The notes: generated by a model from the letters alone, not told the origin. A DNA stretch of 64,000 nt from Pedobacter deserti (GCF_024436415.1 NZ_JAFMZQ010000002.1:372001-436000); one strand, 5' to 3'. Numbered from the stretch's first letter, positions 16,869-26,860 are shown. Translations and numbers: made by a program.

Positions 16869-19100
16869 ATGAACCTTACTTACCTGCGATCGCTCTTTTC
16901 CGCTGCGAGGAATATTTTTGTCATGGCGTTGCTCTTTTTTCCAATGCTGAGTGTCGGACAAAAGCAAGTCCGCTTAACAAGTTACGTAAACCCTTTACTG
17001 GGTACAACCGTGCTGACAGATTCATCACTGCTGGGGTACAATCCGCCATGGCGTACCTGGAACGGTCTTACGGGTCCCGGAGCTACAGTGCCCCACGGCA
17101 TGGTGCAGGTCGTTCCCGTTACCACCTATGGCAGCGGCAGCGGTTATGAATACGAGATAAATACGATAAAGGCAATTGCGCAAACCAGCGGAAATCATTG
17201 GGGCGACCTCAATATACCGGTGATGCCTTTGGAAGGAGCGGATTTTACGGCGGATGATTTTGCTTCTGCCTATAGTCACTCCACTGAGGTAGCACGCCCC
17301 GGCTATTATGAGGTTATGTTAGAACGCTATAAAATAAAGGCTCAACTTACGGCCACAAAAAGAGCCGCATACCATAAATATACGTATACAGGTGGTCAGG
17401 CTAAGAAACTGGCATTCGATCTCGTCCGTGCGGGTGGGGGAAGTAGCACCTGGGAACTCAGCCAGGCAGGGGATTACGCGCTAACCGGAAGGCAGGGCAA
17501 CCTTTACTTCTATGCAGTGGTGAACCATAAGATAAAAAGCATAGATGCATACAAACGAAATCCGAATCAGCCAGAAGTTCCGCGCAGCGGGCAGGGCGCC
17601 GGGGGACAAAGAAAACTTACCGGAAACCTGGACGTTATGGTAATTAGCCTTGAAAACTCCAATCGGCCGCTCGAGCTAAAAATTGCCCTCTCACGAGTCA
17701 GCCCCGAGGGTGCAAAAGCCAACTATGACGCGGAGATTGCTAACAAGGACTTTGATCAGGTGTATAGCGAAGCGGATAAAACCTGGGAACAACTCCTCGG
17801 TAAAATCAAGGTTACCGGCGGAACAGAGAAGCAAAAATCCATGTTCTATTCATGCCTGTACAGACAGTTCTGCTACCCTAGTGTAACAAGCGATGCCGAT
17901 GGTAAAACAGGCGGGCGAATTCAAAGCAATCCGGGCTTCGAAACTTATGCAAGTCCCGCACTCTGGGATGTTTTTCGTACGCAGCTGCCAGTCCTGGATC
18001 TGATTGAGCCGGATGTAAGCAATAACGTCATCAAATCGATGATTCTCAATGGTGAGCGTTCCGGATTTCTGCCCACGTCATTCCATGGTGATTTCGCGTC
18101 GACCTATATCGCGGGTGCATACGCCCGGGGAATAAGGGATTACGACGTTAAAGAGGCTTACCGGCTTATGCTTAATAACGCCAATACCCCAACGGGCGAA
18201 GGGGTAAAGGGGCCAAGACCGCATAACGGCCAATACCTGAAATTAGGCTATCTGCCAGAGGCGGATATCAAGAACCCTACCACCGAAACGGTGTCTACCG
18301 CGGGTACTACCAAGACACTTGAGTTTGCGTACTCCGACTACTCCATAGCACAGCTGGGCAAAGCCTTGGGCGACAATGATACTTATAACATCATGATGAA
18401 ACGGAGCCAGAATTACCGGAATGTGTTTGATGCACAGACCGGGTTTATGAGGGGGCGTCTTGCCGATGGAAAATGGGTTAGCCCGTTTGATCCGGGCTAC
18501 CCTTACTACGAATTTATGTATCGGGAAGCAAATGCCTGGCAGGCCTCCTTCTTCGTGCCACAGGACACCAAAGGGCTTATATCCTTATATCAAAGTCCCC
18601 GCGATTTTGAACTTAAAATAGACTCACTTTTTTCCGTTCCCTGGGGCGGCTATGCTAAAGATAACCTCTCGGTATTTCTCGGACAATTCTGTATGGGAAA
18701 CCAACCCGACTTCAGTTATCCTTACCTCTACTATTTTGTGAATAAACCCGAGAAGTCACAGGCCATACTTAACAAACTCATGTCAGATTGTTTCGGCATG
18801 GGGGCTGAAGGACTTGCGCTGGCTGGGATGGATGATTATGGATCACTTACAGGCTGGTACGTACTAAATGCCATGGGCATATATCCTTATTCTCCTGCAG
18901 ATCCTGAATACATCGTATCTGTACCCATTTTTGACAAAGTTGAAATGCAACTTGGCAACGGCAAAGTCTTTACCATCAACAAAAGAGAAAAAGGGAAGCA
19001 TATCTCAAAGATCACTATAGCTGGTGCTCCTTTAAATGGCTGGTTTGTTAGCTATGCAGACATTGCCAAAGGCAAGCAATTGGATGTTTTTACGAAATGA
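16869..19100 (+). CDS. GH92 family alpha-mannosidase
   Basis: A 743-aa exported glycoside hydrolase of family 92, calcium-dependent inverting exo-alpha-mannosidases widespread in Bacteroidota. A signal peptide covers about residues 1-31. The N-terminal beta-sandwich starts at YVNPLLGTT and includes GPGATVPHGMVQVVP. The (alpha/alpha)6 catalytic part contains ALWDVFRTQLP, PTSFHGDFASTYIAGAYARG and the C-terminal GMDDYGSLTGWYVLNAMGIYP, all typical of GH92. The likely substrate is alpha-mannoside in N-glycan or yeast mannan side chains. No SusCD pair lies next to it. The neighbour on the other strand is a secreted mutarotase. Confidence 0.93.
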   Translation: MNLTYLRSLFSAARNIFVMALLFFPMLSVGQKQVRLTSYVNPLLGTTVLTDSSLLGYNPPWRTWNGLTGPGATVPHGMVQVVPVTTYGSGSGYEYEINTIKAIAQTSGNHWGDLNIPVMPLEGADFTADDFASAYSHSTEVARPGYYEVMLERYKIKAQLTATKRAAYHKYTYTGGQAKKLAFDLVRAGGGSSTWELSQAGDYALTGRQGNLYFYAVVNHKIKSIDAYKRNPNQPEVPRSGQGAGGQRKLTGNLDVMVISLENSNRPLELKIALSRVSPEGAKANYDAEIANKDFDQVYSEADKTWEQLLGKIKVTGGTEKQKSMFYSCLYRQFCYPSVTSDADGKTGGRIQSNPGFETYASPALWDVFRTQLPVLDLIEPDVSNNVIKSMILNGERSGFLPTSFHGDFASTYIAGAYARGIRDYDVKEAYRLMLNNANTPTGEGVKGPRPHNGQYLKLGYLPEADIKNPTTETVSTAGTTKTLEFAYSDYSIAQLGKALGDNDTYNIMMKRSQNYRNVFDAQTGFMRGRLADGKWVSPFDPGYPYYEFMYREANAWQASFFVPQDTKGLISLYQSPRDFELKIDSLFSVPWGGYAKDNLSVFLGQFCMGNQPDFSYPYLYYFVNKPEKSQAILNKLMSDCFGMGAEGLALAGMDDYGSLTGWYVLNAMGIYPYSPADPEYIVSVPIFDKVEMQLGNGKVFTINKREKGKHISKITIAGAPLNGWFVSYADIAKGKQLDVFTK

Positions 19101-19176
19101 CCGTATTTATACTGGTTTCCGCGCTGCTTTAAACCTTTTGTAAGCTCTGGCAATTACATATACAAAGTTTTTGTAC

Positions 19177-21126
19177 ATGTTAAGTTCCAAAGGGCACAAA
19201 AGAGTCATAATCACCAATATTTCGCCGTCGGTCGAGGAAGGTAAGTTCCCGGCCAAGGCAGTTTTAGACGAGGAGATAACGATTTCTGCCGATGTTTTCG
19301 GCGACGGCCACGATGCGGTGTCCGCAAGCTTGTTCATTAAACACATTGATGAGGATAAGGCACTCGAGGTACCGCTGAAGCTATTGTATAACGATTGCTG
19401 GCAGACGAGATATACATTTAACCGCCTGGGTTTTTATGAGTTCTGGATTGAGGCCTGGGAGGATCATTTTGCCAACTGGCGAAATGGTTTGCTCAAAAAG
19501 CACGCTGCCGGGCAGAACCTTGATGTAGAATGGCTCATCGGCACTAAGCTGATTGATGATGCGGCTGAATATCTCGCTGATCGTCGGGATTTGCTACTGG
19601 ACTGGGTTCAGCGGATACACGATGCCGATAGTGACGACGAGAAGGTAGCGTTGGTGACGAACGCCGAATTGAGCAGGCTGATGTACCAATACCGGCTGGA
19701 AGATAAAACCACCCGGTACCCCTTTGTATTTAGGATTGAAGTCGAGCGAAAAAAGGCTGCCTACAGTACCTGGTATGAATTGTTTCCGCGGTCGGCTGCC
19801 GCGGAACCGGGTAAGCATGGCACATTTAAGGATGTGATCAGGTTGCTGCCACGGATTGCCGAGATGGGATTTGATGTGTTGTATTTTCCGCCGATCCATC
19901 CGATCGGGGAGGTCAACCGAAAGGGTAAGAACAATTCACTTACAGCCGGACCAGATGATCCCGGATCGCCATGGGCTATTGGAAACAGGAAAGGCGGACA
20001 TAAAGCGATCCATCCGCAACTGGGCACAATGACCGACTTTAAACGACTGGTCAAAGCCGCCAAAGCTCAAAACATAGAGATTGCGCTCGATATCGCGTAT
20101 CAGTGCGCACCAGATCATCCTTACGTGAAAGCACATCCGGAATGGTTTGTGTGGCGGCCTGATGGTACCGTGCAGTTTGCTGAGAACCCGCCAAAAAAAT
20201 ACGAGGACATCTTACCTTTCAACTTTGAGAGTGCCGACTGGGAAGGTCTGTGGAAAGAGCTTAAGAGTGTAATCGATCACTGGGTGGCAGCGGGCATCCG
20301 GGTATTCCGGATCGACAATCCGCATACCAAGGCCTTTGCGTTCTGGGAGTGGATGATCAATGAGGTGCGGACTGCTTATCCTGAGGTGATCTTCCTTGCG
20401 GAGGCATTTACGCGTCCGCGGATCATGGAGCGGCTGGCTAAGGTCGGTTTTAATCAGTCCTATACCTATTTCACCTGGCGAAATACGCCTGAGGAGATTA
20501 AGGAGTATATGACGGAGCTGACCAAAACCGAGCTTCGGTATTATTTCCGGCCAAACTTCTGGCCAAACACACCCGATATTTTACCTCCGGTTTTGGTCGA
20601 GGGCGGAGAAAACGCGCACATTATGCGTTTGATCCTGGCCGCGACATTGTCATCGAACTACGGTCTATACGGACCGGTTTATGAGTTCGGCATTAATGCG
20701 CCCCACGGGCAGAAGGAGGAGTATATCGATAACGAGAAATACGAGATCAAGCACTGGGACTGGGATAAGGAAACGCGCATCCGGGAGATCATTACGCTCG
20801 TGAATCAGATCAGACGCGAGAACCCGGCACTACAGTCGACCTGGAATATTGAGTTTGCGAAAGCAACCAATGAGCAGTTATTATGCTTTGTAAAGGTAGA
20901 CGAGCGCAGCGGTAACCGCCTGATCATAGCGGTTAACATGGACGTTTGGAATAGACAATCGGGCATGGTGACGCTGCCGATGAAGCACCTGGGTATCGAC
21001 TACGACACACCGTTCGAGGTGCACGACCTGCTGAGCAAGGAGCGGTATTCCTGGAAGGGCGACAAACAATATATTGAGCTAAATCCGTACCTGATGCCGG
21101 CTCATATTTTTAAAGTAATTATTTAA
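19177..21126 (+). CDS. glgE: Alpha-1,4-glucan:maltose-1-phosphate maltosyltransferase GlgE
   Basis: A cytoplasmic GH13_3 enzyme (649 aa) that adds maltosyl units from alpha-maltose 1-phosphate to the non-reducing end of alpha-1,4-glucans. An N-terminal helical and beta-sandwich domain (1-200) precedes the TIM barrel. The nucleophile is Asp380 in FRIDNPHTK and the general acid is Glu409 in FLAEAFTRP. The RIDNPHTK motif distinguishes GlgE from amylases. A TTG at 19171 is also in frame, but ATG 19177 is preferred. It is first in a three-gene operon with treS-maltokinase (12 bp) and glgB, the classic GlgE pathway set. Confidence 0.95.
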   Translation: MLSSKGHKRVIITNISPSVEEGKFPAKAVLDEEITISADVFGDGHDAVSASLFIKHIDEDKALEVPLKLLYNDCWQTRYTFNRLGFYEFWIEAWEDHFANWRNGLLKKHAAGQNLDVEWLIGTKLIDDAAEYLADRRDLLLDWVQRIHDADSDDEKVALVTNAELSRLMYQYRLEDKTTRYPFVFRIEVERKKAAYSTWYELFPRSAAAEPGKHGTFKDVIRLLPRIAEMGFDVLYFPPIHPIGEVNRKGKNNSLTAGPDDPGSPWAIGNRKGGHKAIHPQLGTMTDFKRLVKAAKAQNIEIALDIAYQCAPDHPYVKAHPEWFVWRPDGTVQFAENPPKKYEDILPFNFESADWEGLWKELKSVIDHWVAAGIRVFRIDNPHTKAFAFWEWMINEVRTAYPEVIFLAEAFTRPRIMERLAKVGFNQSYTYFTWRNTPEEIKEYMTELTKTELRYYFRPNFWPNTPDILPPVLVEGGENAHIMRLILAATLSSNYGLYGPVYEFGINAPHGQKEEYIDNEKYEIKHWDWDKETRIREIITLVNQIRRENPALQSTWNIEFAKATNEQLLCFVKVDERSGNRLIIAVNMDVWNRQSGMVTLPMKHLGIDYDTPFEVHDLLSKERYSWKGDKQYIELNPYLMPAHIFKVII

Positions 21127-21138
21127 GCACGTATCGAC

Positions 21139-24100
21139 ATGGCTGAAAAGAACACTGTACTGGACGACAAGCTGCACTGGTATAAAGACGCGATTATTTA
21201 TGAGCTGCACATCAAGGCTTTTCGAGACGGCGATTGCGATGGGATAGGCGACTTTAAGGGGCTGATGGAGAAACTGCCATACCTGGAAGACCTGGGAGTT
21301 ACAGCCATCTGGCTGCTTCCGTTTTATCCATCCCCACTTAGAGACGATGGTTATGATATTGCCGATTATTACCAGATCAATCCCTCGTATGGCGACATTA
21401 AGCAGTTTAAAGGATTTTTAAAAGAGGCGCATAAAAGGGGACTGAAGGTGATTACCGAGCTGGTCATTAACCATACCTCAGATCAGCATCCATGGTTTCA
21501 ACGTGCCAGACGGGCGCCAAAAGGTTCTCCGGAAAGGGGATATTATGTGTGGACGGACGATCCAAAGCAGTTTAAAGATGCAAGGATCATTTTTCAGGAT
21601 TACGAAACGTCTAACTGGACCTGGGATCCGGTTGCCCAGCAATACTTCTGGCATCGTTTCTTCCACCATCAGCCCGACCTGAACTATGATAATCCGCTAG
21701 TCAGACAGGAGGTTTTTAAGATCATCGACTACTGGTGCAAAATGGGTGTCGACGGTTTCCGGCTGGATGCGGTTCCTTATTTATTTGAAAGAGACGGCAC
21801 CAACTGTGAGAACCTACCCGAAACGCATCAGTATTTGAAAGATCTGCGGAGTTATGTCGACAAGAAATACCCGGGAACGTTGTTGCTTGCTGAAGCTAAT
21901 ATGTGGCCTGAAGATTCGGCGGCTTACTTTGGTGACGGCGACGAGTGCCACATGAACTACCATTTCCCGCTTATGCCGCGGATGTTTATGTCACTGCAGA
22001 TGGAAGACCGCTATCCGATTACGGATATCTACGACCAGACGCCCGGAATCCCGGAAAATTCGCAATGGGCCATATTTTTGCGAAACCACGATGAACTGAC
22101 ACTTGAAATGGTGACGGATGAGGAGCGGGATTATATGTACAAGGTGTACGTGAAGGATCCAAAAGCGCGGATCAACCTGGGTATACGGCACCGGCTGGCT
22201 CCCTTGCTGGAAAATAACCGGAAAAAGATCGAGCTGATGAATGCCCTGCTGTTTAGTTTGCCGGGAACGCCCGTTCTTTACTACGGCGACGAGATCGGTA
22301 TGGGCGACAACTTCTATTTGGGCGACAGGGATGGTGTGCGCACACCGATGCAATGGGATTCTGAGCGGAACGCAGGCTTTTCGGAGGCCAATCCTCAGCG
22401 CTTGTATCTGCCCTTGATACTGGACCCGCAGTTTCATTACGAATCAATCAACGTTGAACTGCAGTCGAGAGACACCTCTTCCCTGCTGTGGTGGATGAAA
22501 CGCATGATCAGCACGCGCAAACGGTACAAAGCTTTTAGTCGCGGCGACCTGAAATTCATCAACAGCGAAAATGCAAAGGTGCTGGCCTTTACGCGAACTT
22601 ACGAAGACCAGACGATGCTTGTGGTGGCCAACCTGTCGAGGTTTGTACAACCTGCTGAACTCGATCTGGAGGAATACAAAGGTTATGTACCTGTCGAGAT
22701 ACTTAGCCGGAACCGCTTCCCTGCGGTAAAGGAGGGAACCACCTATTTCATAAATCTTGGAGCGTATGCGGCACAGACATTCCTGCTGGAAAAAGTGCAT
22801 CCTGATCTGGTCAGCGAAGAGCGATTGCCAGACTTGAGTCTGGAGCGCTGGAAAGATCTGCTGACGCGCGATGTGCTGGAGAAAATGGGACAAAATATTT
22901 TACCTAATTATATCTCGCGGCTCCGGTGGTTTGGTGGAAAAGCCCGCGGTATGGAAAGCCTGAGGGTGACTAATGCGGCGACGATCTCAACAGCCGGTGA
23001 TCCGGTGTATGTGCTGCTGCTTGAAGTGACCTATCGCGACGGATTGCCCGATCTGTATCAGCTTCCGGTGGCCTGGGCGAGGGGAGAATCGGCATATAAG
23101 CTACAGGGCAACTGTCCGCAGTCGGTAATTGCCTCACTAACGATAAATGGGGAGGAAGGGATCCTGTATGATGCAATATATGGGCTTGATTTTCAGTCGG
23201 CCATTATCAATATGATGGCCTCCTCACGTGGCGTCTCGCAAGGCTCGTCTGAGGTGATTTTCTCAGGTAATAAGAAGCTGAGGAAATATATCTCCGAAAA
23301 CCCCAAGCCGAAACCGAAAGTTATGTCGGCCGAACAAAGCAACACATCGCTGACGTACGATAATTGCTATTACCTGAAGATTTACAGGAAAGTAGACCGT
23401 GCGGTGAACCCGGACCTAGAGATGAATAAGTACCTGAGTAGTAAGGCGGGCTTTAAATACATCCCCGAGTTTGTAGGAACAATGGAATGGAGCTTCGGCA
23501 AGGAAACGATGGTGCTCGGCATGATGCAGGAGATGGTACAAAGTACCAGTGATGGCTGGGCTTATATGCTCGACCGGTTGGATACTTTCAATGACAAACT
23601 ACTGGCTGCGACAGACCTTTCCGTGCTGCCAAAGGATGTGGCGGGAACATTGACCGTGCCGGTTGCCTTTGAAGACGTGCCTGCGGGCATTAAAGAACTT
23701 TTAGATGCACCCGTGGCTGAAATGGTACGCCTGCTGGGCGTACGGACGGCTGAAATGCACCTGGCGCTGGCGTCGGCAACCAACGAGCCCGCATTTGCTC
23801 CGGAAGACTTTTCACTGCATTATCAGCGTTCGTTGTTTTCTTCCTTTCAGTCACTGGTACGCGTCGCGTTCAGCAGTCTGAGCAAAAATATGAAGAACCT
23901 CTCGCGTGAAGTGTACGCAGAGGCAGAAGAACTGCTGAAGTCGAAAGCCAGGGTGCTGTCGGTATTAAAGAACATCTACAGCAAGAAAATAGACGTGACC
24001 AAGATCCGTATTCATGGCGACTATCACCTGGGCCAGGTATTGTTTACAGGCAAGGACTTTCTGATACTCGACTTTGAAGGCGAGCCTGCAAGGAGCTACA

Positions 24101-24474
24101 GCGAAAGGCGCCTCAAATATTCACCCCTGCGGGATGTGGCCGGTATGATCCGATCTTTCCATTATGCAGCCTATGGCAGTTTGTTCCTGGATAACCAGAT
24201 CAGGAAAGAGGACATTAATGTGCTGTTGCCCTACGTTGAGCAATGGTATCACTATATGAGCGGATTTTTTATGAAGGCGTACCTCGAGGTAGCTTCAGAG
24301 ACTGCTTTTGTTCCTGCTGAACGAAGCGACCTCGCCATATTGATGCAAACGTACTTGCTGCAGAAAGCGATCTACGAGTTGAATTATGAATTGAATAACC
24401 GGCCCGACTGGGTGATCGTGCCGATAAGGGGTATACAGGCCATACTGGCAATGAACGACAAAAACCTATCCTAA
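21139..24474 (+). CDS. treS: Trehalose synthase - maltokinase fusion protein (TreS-Mak/Pep2)
   Basis: A 1111-aa two-domain enzyme. Residues 1-550 form a GH13_16 trehalose synthase that isomerises trehalose and maltose; the nucleophile is Asp210 (FRLDAVPYLFERDGT), the acid Glu252 (AEANMWPED), and the transition-state Asp lies in RNHDELTLEM. Residues from about 570 form a maltokinase with the kinase loop HGDYHLGQ (959-966) and DFEGEP (978-983), which phosphorylates maltose to maltose 1-phosphate with ATP. The two activities feed GlgE directly. TreS and maltokinase are separate proteins in some actinobacteria and fused in many other bacteria. The stop overlaps the glgB start by one base. Confidence 0.95.
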   Translation: MAEKNTVLDDKLHWYKDAIIYELHIKAFRDGDCDGIGDFKGLMEKLPYLEDLGVTAIWLLPFYPSPLRDDGYDIADYYQINPSYGDIKQFKGFLKEAHKRGLKVITELVINHTSDQHPWFQRARRAPKGSPERGYYVWTDDPKQFKDARIIFQDYETSNWTWDPVAQQYFWHRFFHHQPDLNYDNPLVRQEVFKIIDYWCKMGVDGFRLDAVPYLFERDGTNCENLPETHQYLKDLRSYVDKKYPGTLLLAEANMWPEDSAAYFGDGDECHMNYHFPLMPRMFMSLQMEDRYPITDIYDQTPGIPENSQWAIFLRNHDELTLEMVTDEERDYMYKVYVKDPKARINLGIRHRLAPLLENNRKKIELMNALLFSLPGTPVLYYGDEIGMGDNFYLGDRDGVRTPMQWDSERNAGFSEANPQRLYLPLILDPQFHYESINVELQSRDTSSLLWWMKRMISTRKRYKAFSRGDLKFINSENAKVLAFTRTYEDQTMLVVANLSRFVQPAELDLEEYKGYVPVEILSRNRFPAVKEGTTYFINLGAYAAQTFLLEKVHPDLVSEERLPDLSLERWKDLLTRDVLEKMGQNILPNYISRLRWFGGKARGMESLRVTNAATISTAGDPVYVLLLEVTYRDGLPDLYQLPVAWARGESAYKLQGNCPQSVIASLTINGEEGILYDAIYGLDFQSAIINMMASSRGVSQGSSEVIFSGNKKLRKYISENPKPKPKVMSAEQSNTSLTYDNCYYLKIYRKVDRAVNPDLEMNKYLSSKAGFKYIPEFVGTMEWSFGKETMVLGMMQEMVQSTSDGWAYMLDRLDTFNDKLLAATDLSVLPKDVAGTLTVPVAFEDVPAGIKELLDAPVAEMVRLLGVRTAEMHLALASATNEPAFAPEDFSLHYQRSLFSSFQSLVRVAFSSLSKNMKNLSREVYAEAEELLKSKARVLSVLKNIYSKKIDVTKIRIHGDYHLGQVLFTGKDFLILDFEGEPARSYSERRLKYSPLRDVAGMIRSFHYAAYGSLFLDNQIRKEDINVLLPYVEQWYHYMSGFFMKAYLEVASETAFVPAERSDLAILMQTYLLQKAIYELNYELNNRPDWVIVPIRGIQAILAMNDKNLS

Positions 24475-26402
24475 TGGACTCTACTTTAGTAAATTATACG
24501 AGCTATTCTTTGTTTTCGGAATATGATATCCACTTGTTTAAGGCGGGTAAACATTACCACCTGTTCAATAAGCTGGGTGCGCATCAGATCGAGAACGCAG
24601 GCGTTAGGGGAGTGTATTTCGCGGTTTGGGCACCTAATGCGCGCTATGTTAGCGTAGTAGGCAATTTCAATGGCTGGGACAGGGACTCGCACCGGATGAA
24701 TGTCCGCTGGGACGGCTCGGGGATATGGGAATGCTTTATCCCGGAGCTTCCGCTAAACGAGCTGTACAAATACTATATTGAAGGAAACAATGGTTATCAG
24801 GTAGAGAAAACCGATCCGTATGCCAGCTACTACGAGGTCTCGCCCGGCACAGCCAGCATCACCTGGTCGCTCGACTACCAGTGGAACGATACAGACTGGA
24901 TGGCAAAGCGCGCCGCGGGAAACGCACTTGAGCGCACAATGTCGATCTATGAACTTCATCTCGGCTCCTGGCGTCGCCCTGCAGAAGGTAACCGGTACTT
25001 AACTTATCGCGAGTTGGCTGCCGAGTTGCCCGGCTATTGTAAGTATATGAACTTTACTCATGTGGAGTTTATGCCTGTAATGGAACATCCTTTTTACGGA
25101 TCCTGGGGTTATCAGATTACCGGTTTTTTTGCGCCGACGAGCAGGTACGGCACGCCACAGGATTTCATGTATCTGATCGATTGTCTGCATCAGGAGGGAA
25201 TAGGGGTTATACTGGATTGGGTGCCATCGCATTTTCCGACAGATGAGAACGGCCTCGGGTATTTTGATGGTACGCATTTATTTGAATACGAGGATACGCG
25301 GAAAGGTTTTCATCCCGACTGGAAGAGTCTGATCTTTGATTTGACCCGGTTTGAAGTCAGGGCCTTCCTGTTGTCCAATGCTTTGTACTGGCTGGAAAAA
25401 TTTCATATAGATGGCCTTCGCGTGGATGCTGTCGCTTCTATGCTTTATCTGGATTACTCCCGTCGCGATGGAGAATGGGTGCCTAACATACATGGCGGCC
25501 GCGAAAATCTGGAGGCAATCGACTTTTTGAAGGAGTTCAATACAGCCGTGCATAACCATCATCCGGATGTGATAACGATAGCGGAAGAATCGACCTCCTG
25601 GCCAGGTGTAACACACTCCGCTGAGCATGGTGGTCTGGGTTTCGACCTGAAGTGGATGATGGGCTGGATGCACGACACGCTCGACTATCTGCAACGCAAT
25701 CCGTTTTACCGGAAGCACCACCAGGGGCAGCTGACCTTTAGCATGATGTATGCGTTTTCTGAACGGTTTGTACTGCCGCTGTCGCACGATGAGATCGTTT
25801 ACGGCAAGCACTCACTGATCAGCAAAATGCCCGGTGACGAATGGCAGCAGTTTGCGAACCTGCGATTGCTGTTTGCTTACATGTACGGTCACCCCGGAGC
25901 CAAACTGATCTTTATGGGCGGTGAGTTTGCACAAAGGCATGAGTGGCGTCATGACTTCAGTCTGGATTGGGATGAGAACCTGAGACCGGCGAATCAGGGG
26001 ATTCAAAAGCTAGTTAAAGACTTGAACGGCCTCTATCAGTCATTGCCTGCGCTTTATCAGCATAATTACGGTCCACAAGGTTTTGAATGGATTAATCCGG
26101 ACGATGCTGAACGGAGTATTATATCCTGGGTTAGAAAGGCTGAGGGAGCGGGCAATTACCTCATATTCGTCGCCAACTTTACGCCTGAGGTCCGCAGGAA
26201 TTTCAGGATAGGCGTGCCTGCGAAAGGATTCTTCGAGGAAGTGTTGAATACAGATGATTCGCGTTACGGCGGGAGCGGCGTTGTTAACGACGGCCTCATT
26301 GGCACCTCCCCAATTCCATATAACATGCAGACGCATTCGATACTGTTGACCTTGCCGCCGCTGGGTGTTACTATTATTCGTTGTTCGGACGGAGTTTCAT
26401 AG
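24474..26402 (+). CDS. glgB: 1,4-alpha-glucan branching enzyme GlgB
   Basis: A 642-aa branching enzyme that cuts alpha-1,4-glucan and reattaches the segment through an alpha-1,6 bond. A CBM48 domain (GVRGVYFAVWAPNARYVSVVG) lies at about residues 40-140. The GH13_9 barrel follows with nucleophile Asp318 (LRVDAVASM), acid Glu371 (IAEESTSWPG) and the third acidic residue in LSHDEIVYGKHS. Its length is close to GlgB proteins that lack the long N-terminal extension. With GlgE and TreS-Mak it completes a route from trehalose to branched alpha-glucan. glgA and glgC are absent, which fits this route. Confidence 0.96.
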   Translation: MDSTLVNYTSYSLFSEYDIHLFKAGKHYHLFNKLGAHQIENAGVRGVYFAVWAPNARYVSVVGNFNGWDRDSHRMNVRWDGSGIWECFIPELPLNELYKYYIEGNNGYQVEKTDPYASYYEVSPGTASITWSLDYQWNDTDWMAKRAAGNALERTMSIYELHLGSWRRPAEGNRYLTYRELAAELPGYCKYMNFTHVEFMPVMEHPFYGSWGYQITGFFAPTSRYGTPQDFMYLIDCLHQEGIGVILDWVPSHFPTDENGLGYFDGTHLFEYEDTRKGFHPDWKSLIFDLTRFEVRAFLLSNALYWLEKFHIDGLRVDAVASMLYLDYSRRDGEWVPNIHGGRENLEAIDFLKEFNTAVHNHHPDVITIAEESTSWPGVTHSAEHGGLGFDLKWMMGWMHDTLDYLQRNPFYRKHHQGQLTFSMMYAFSERFVLPLSHDEIVYGKHSLISKMPGDEWQQFANLRLLFAYMYGHPGAKLIFMGGEFAQRHEWRHDFSLDWDENLRPANQGIQKLVKDLNGLYQSLPALYQHNYGPQGFEWINPDDAERSIISWVRKAEGAGNYLIFVANFTPEVRRNFRIGVPAKGFFEEVLNTDDSRYGGSGVVNDGLIGTSPIPYNMQTHSILLTLPPLGVTIIRCSDGVS

Positions 26403-26691
26403 ATGAGTCGAAGGTCCACCTATACGTCACTATAGGGATACGACGCTACATCGTTGCTAATAACTTCGACTTTACTAGATTATATGTGGATAATGATAGC
26501 ATAAATAGCGTATGGTTAACCTATCCTTGACATATCGTTGGGATATCTAAAGGATATATCAACGATATCCCAACCATATATCAAGGATATACCAACGATA
26601 TACCAACCCCCTATTTATTATGTAATTATTATCTGAATATATCCTAGTTATTACGAACGAGGTTGCCGGATTACGCACATGTCGTTAAAAC
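26403..26691. other. Gene-free interval between glgB and tRNA-Leu
   Basis: An A+T-rich interval with no plausible gene. A small inverted repeat CCTATA/TATAGG lies at 26419-26436, just after glgB, without a T-run. The main content is the 11-bp phased repeat array at 26532-26608. Confidence 0.7.
26532..26608. repeat. Seven-unit 11-bp phased ATAT repeat array with dyad symmetry
   Basis: ATAT recurs at exactly 11-bp steps at 26532, 26543, 26554, 26565, 26576, 26587 and 26598. The right-hand units read ATATxCCAACg or close variants (for example ATATCCCAACC, ATATACCAACG, ATATACCAACC). The left-hand units are in the reverse sense (ATATCGTTGGG). Positions 26550-26575 and 26583-26608 are 26-bp direct copies with two mismatches. 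The 11-bp step matches one helical turn and is not a multiple of three, so it is not coding. Likely a multi-site protein-binding region or curved DNA. No function is known to me. Confidence 0.85.
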
Positions 26692-26722
26692 AAAAAGCCT
26701 GACACTTTCGTATCAGGCTTTG
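26692..26722 (-). terminator. Terminator of the tRNA-Leu transcript
   Basis: On the minus strand AAAGCCTGA, a 10-nt loop and TCAGGCTTT form a 9-bp stem followed by TTGTTTT. It begins right after the tRNA 3' end. Confidence 0.8.
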
Positions 26723-26802
26723 TACCTTGGGCCGGAGTCGAACCGGCACGGTTTCCCACAGGTGTTTGAGACCAGCGCGTCTACCAATTCCGCCACCAAG
26801 GC
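26723..26802 (-). tRNA. tRNA-Leu (anticodon CAA)
   Basis: The minus strand gives an 80-nt cloverleaf. The acceptor stem is GCCTTGG/CCAAGGT (first pair G-U), the D-arm region is GCGGAATTGGTAGACGC, the anticodon loop is CTCAAAC with anticodon CAA, there is a class II variable arm, and the T arm is GCCGG-TTCGACT-CCGGC. CCA is not encoded. The anticodon stem CTGGT/ACCTG has one T-T mismatch at pair 28-42. It reads UUG leucine codons. Confidence 0.9.
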
Positions 26803-26860
26803 ATTTGCTGTTTAGCGGGACGCAAATGTATACATTGCTTCGCTATTATCAAAGAATATT

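Noticed and set aside
25278..25811. Long open frame (177 codons) on the minus strand inside glgB
   Set aside because: It is fully antisense to a clear branching enzyme, has no recognisable domain, and is explained by the codon pattern of the real gene.
26532..26608. CRISPR array
   Set aside because: The unit is 11 bp and continuous, with no unique spacers and no cas genes.
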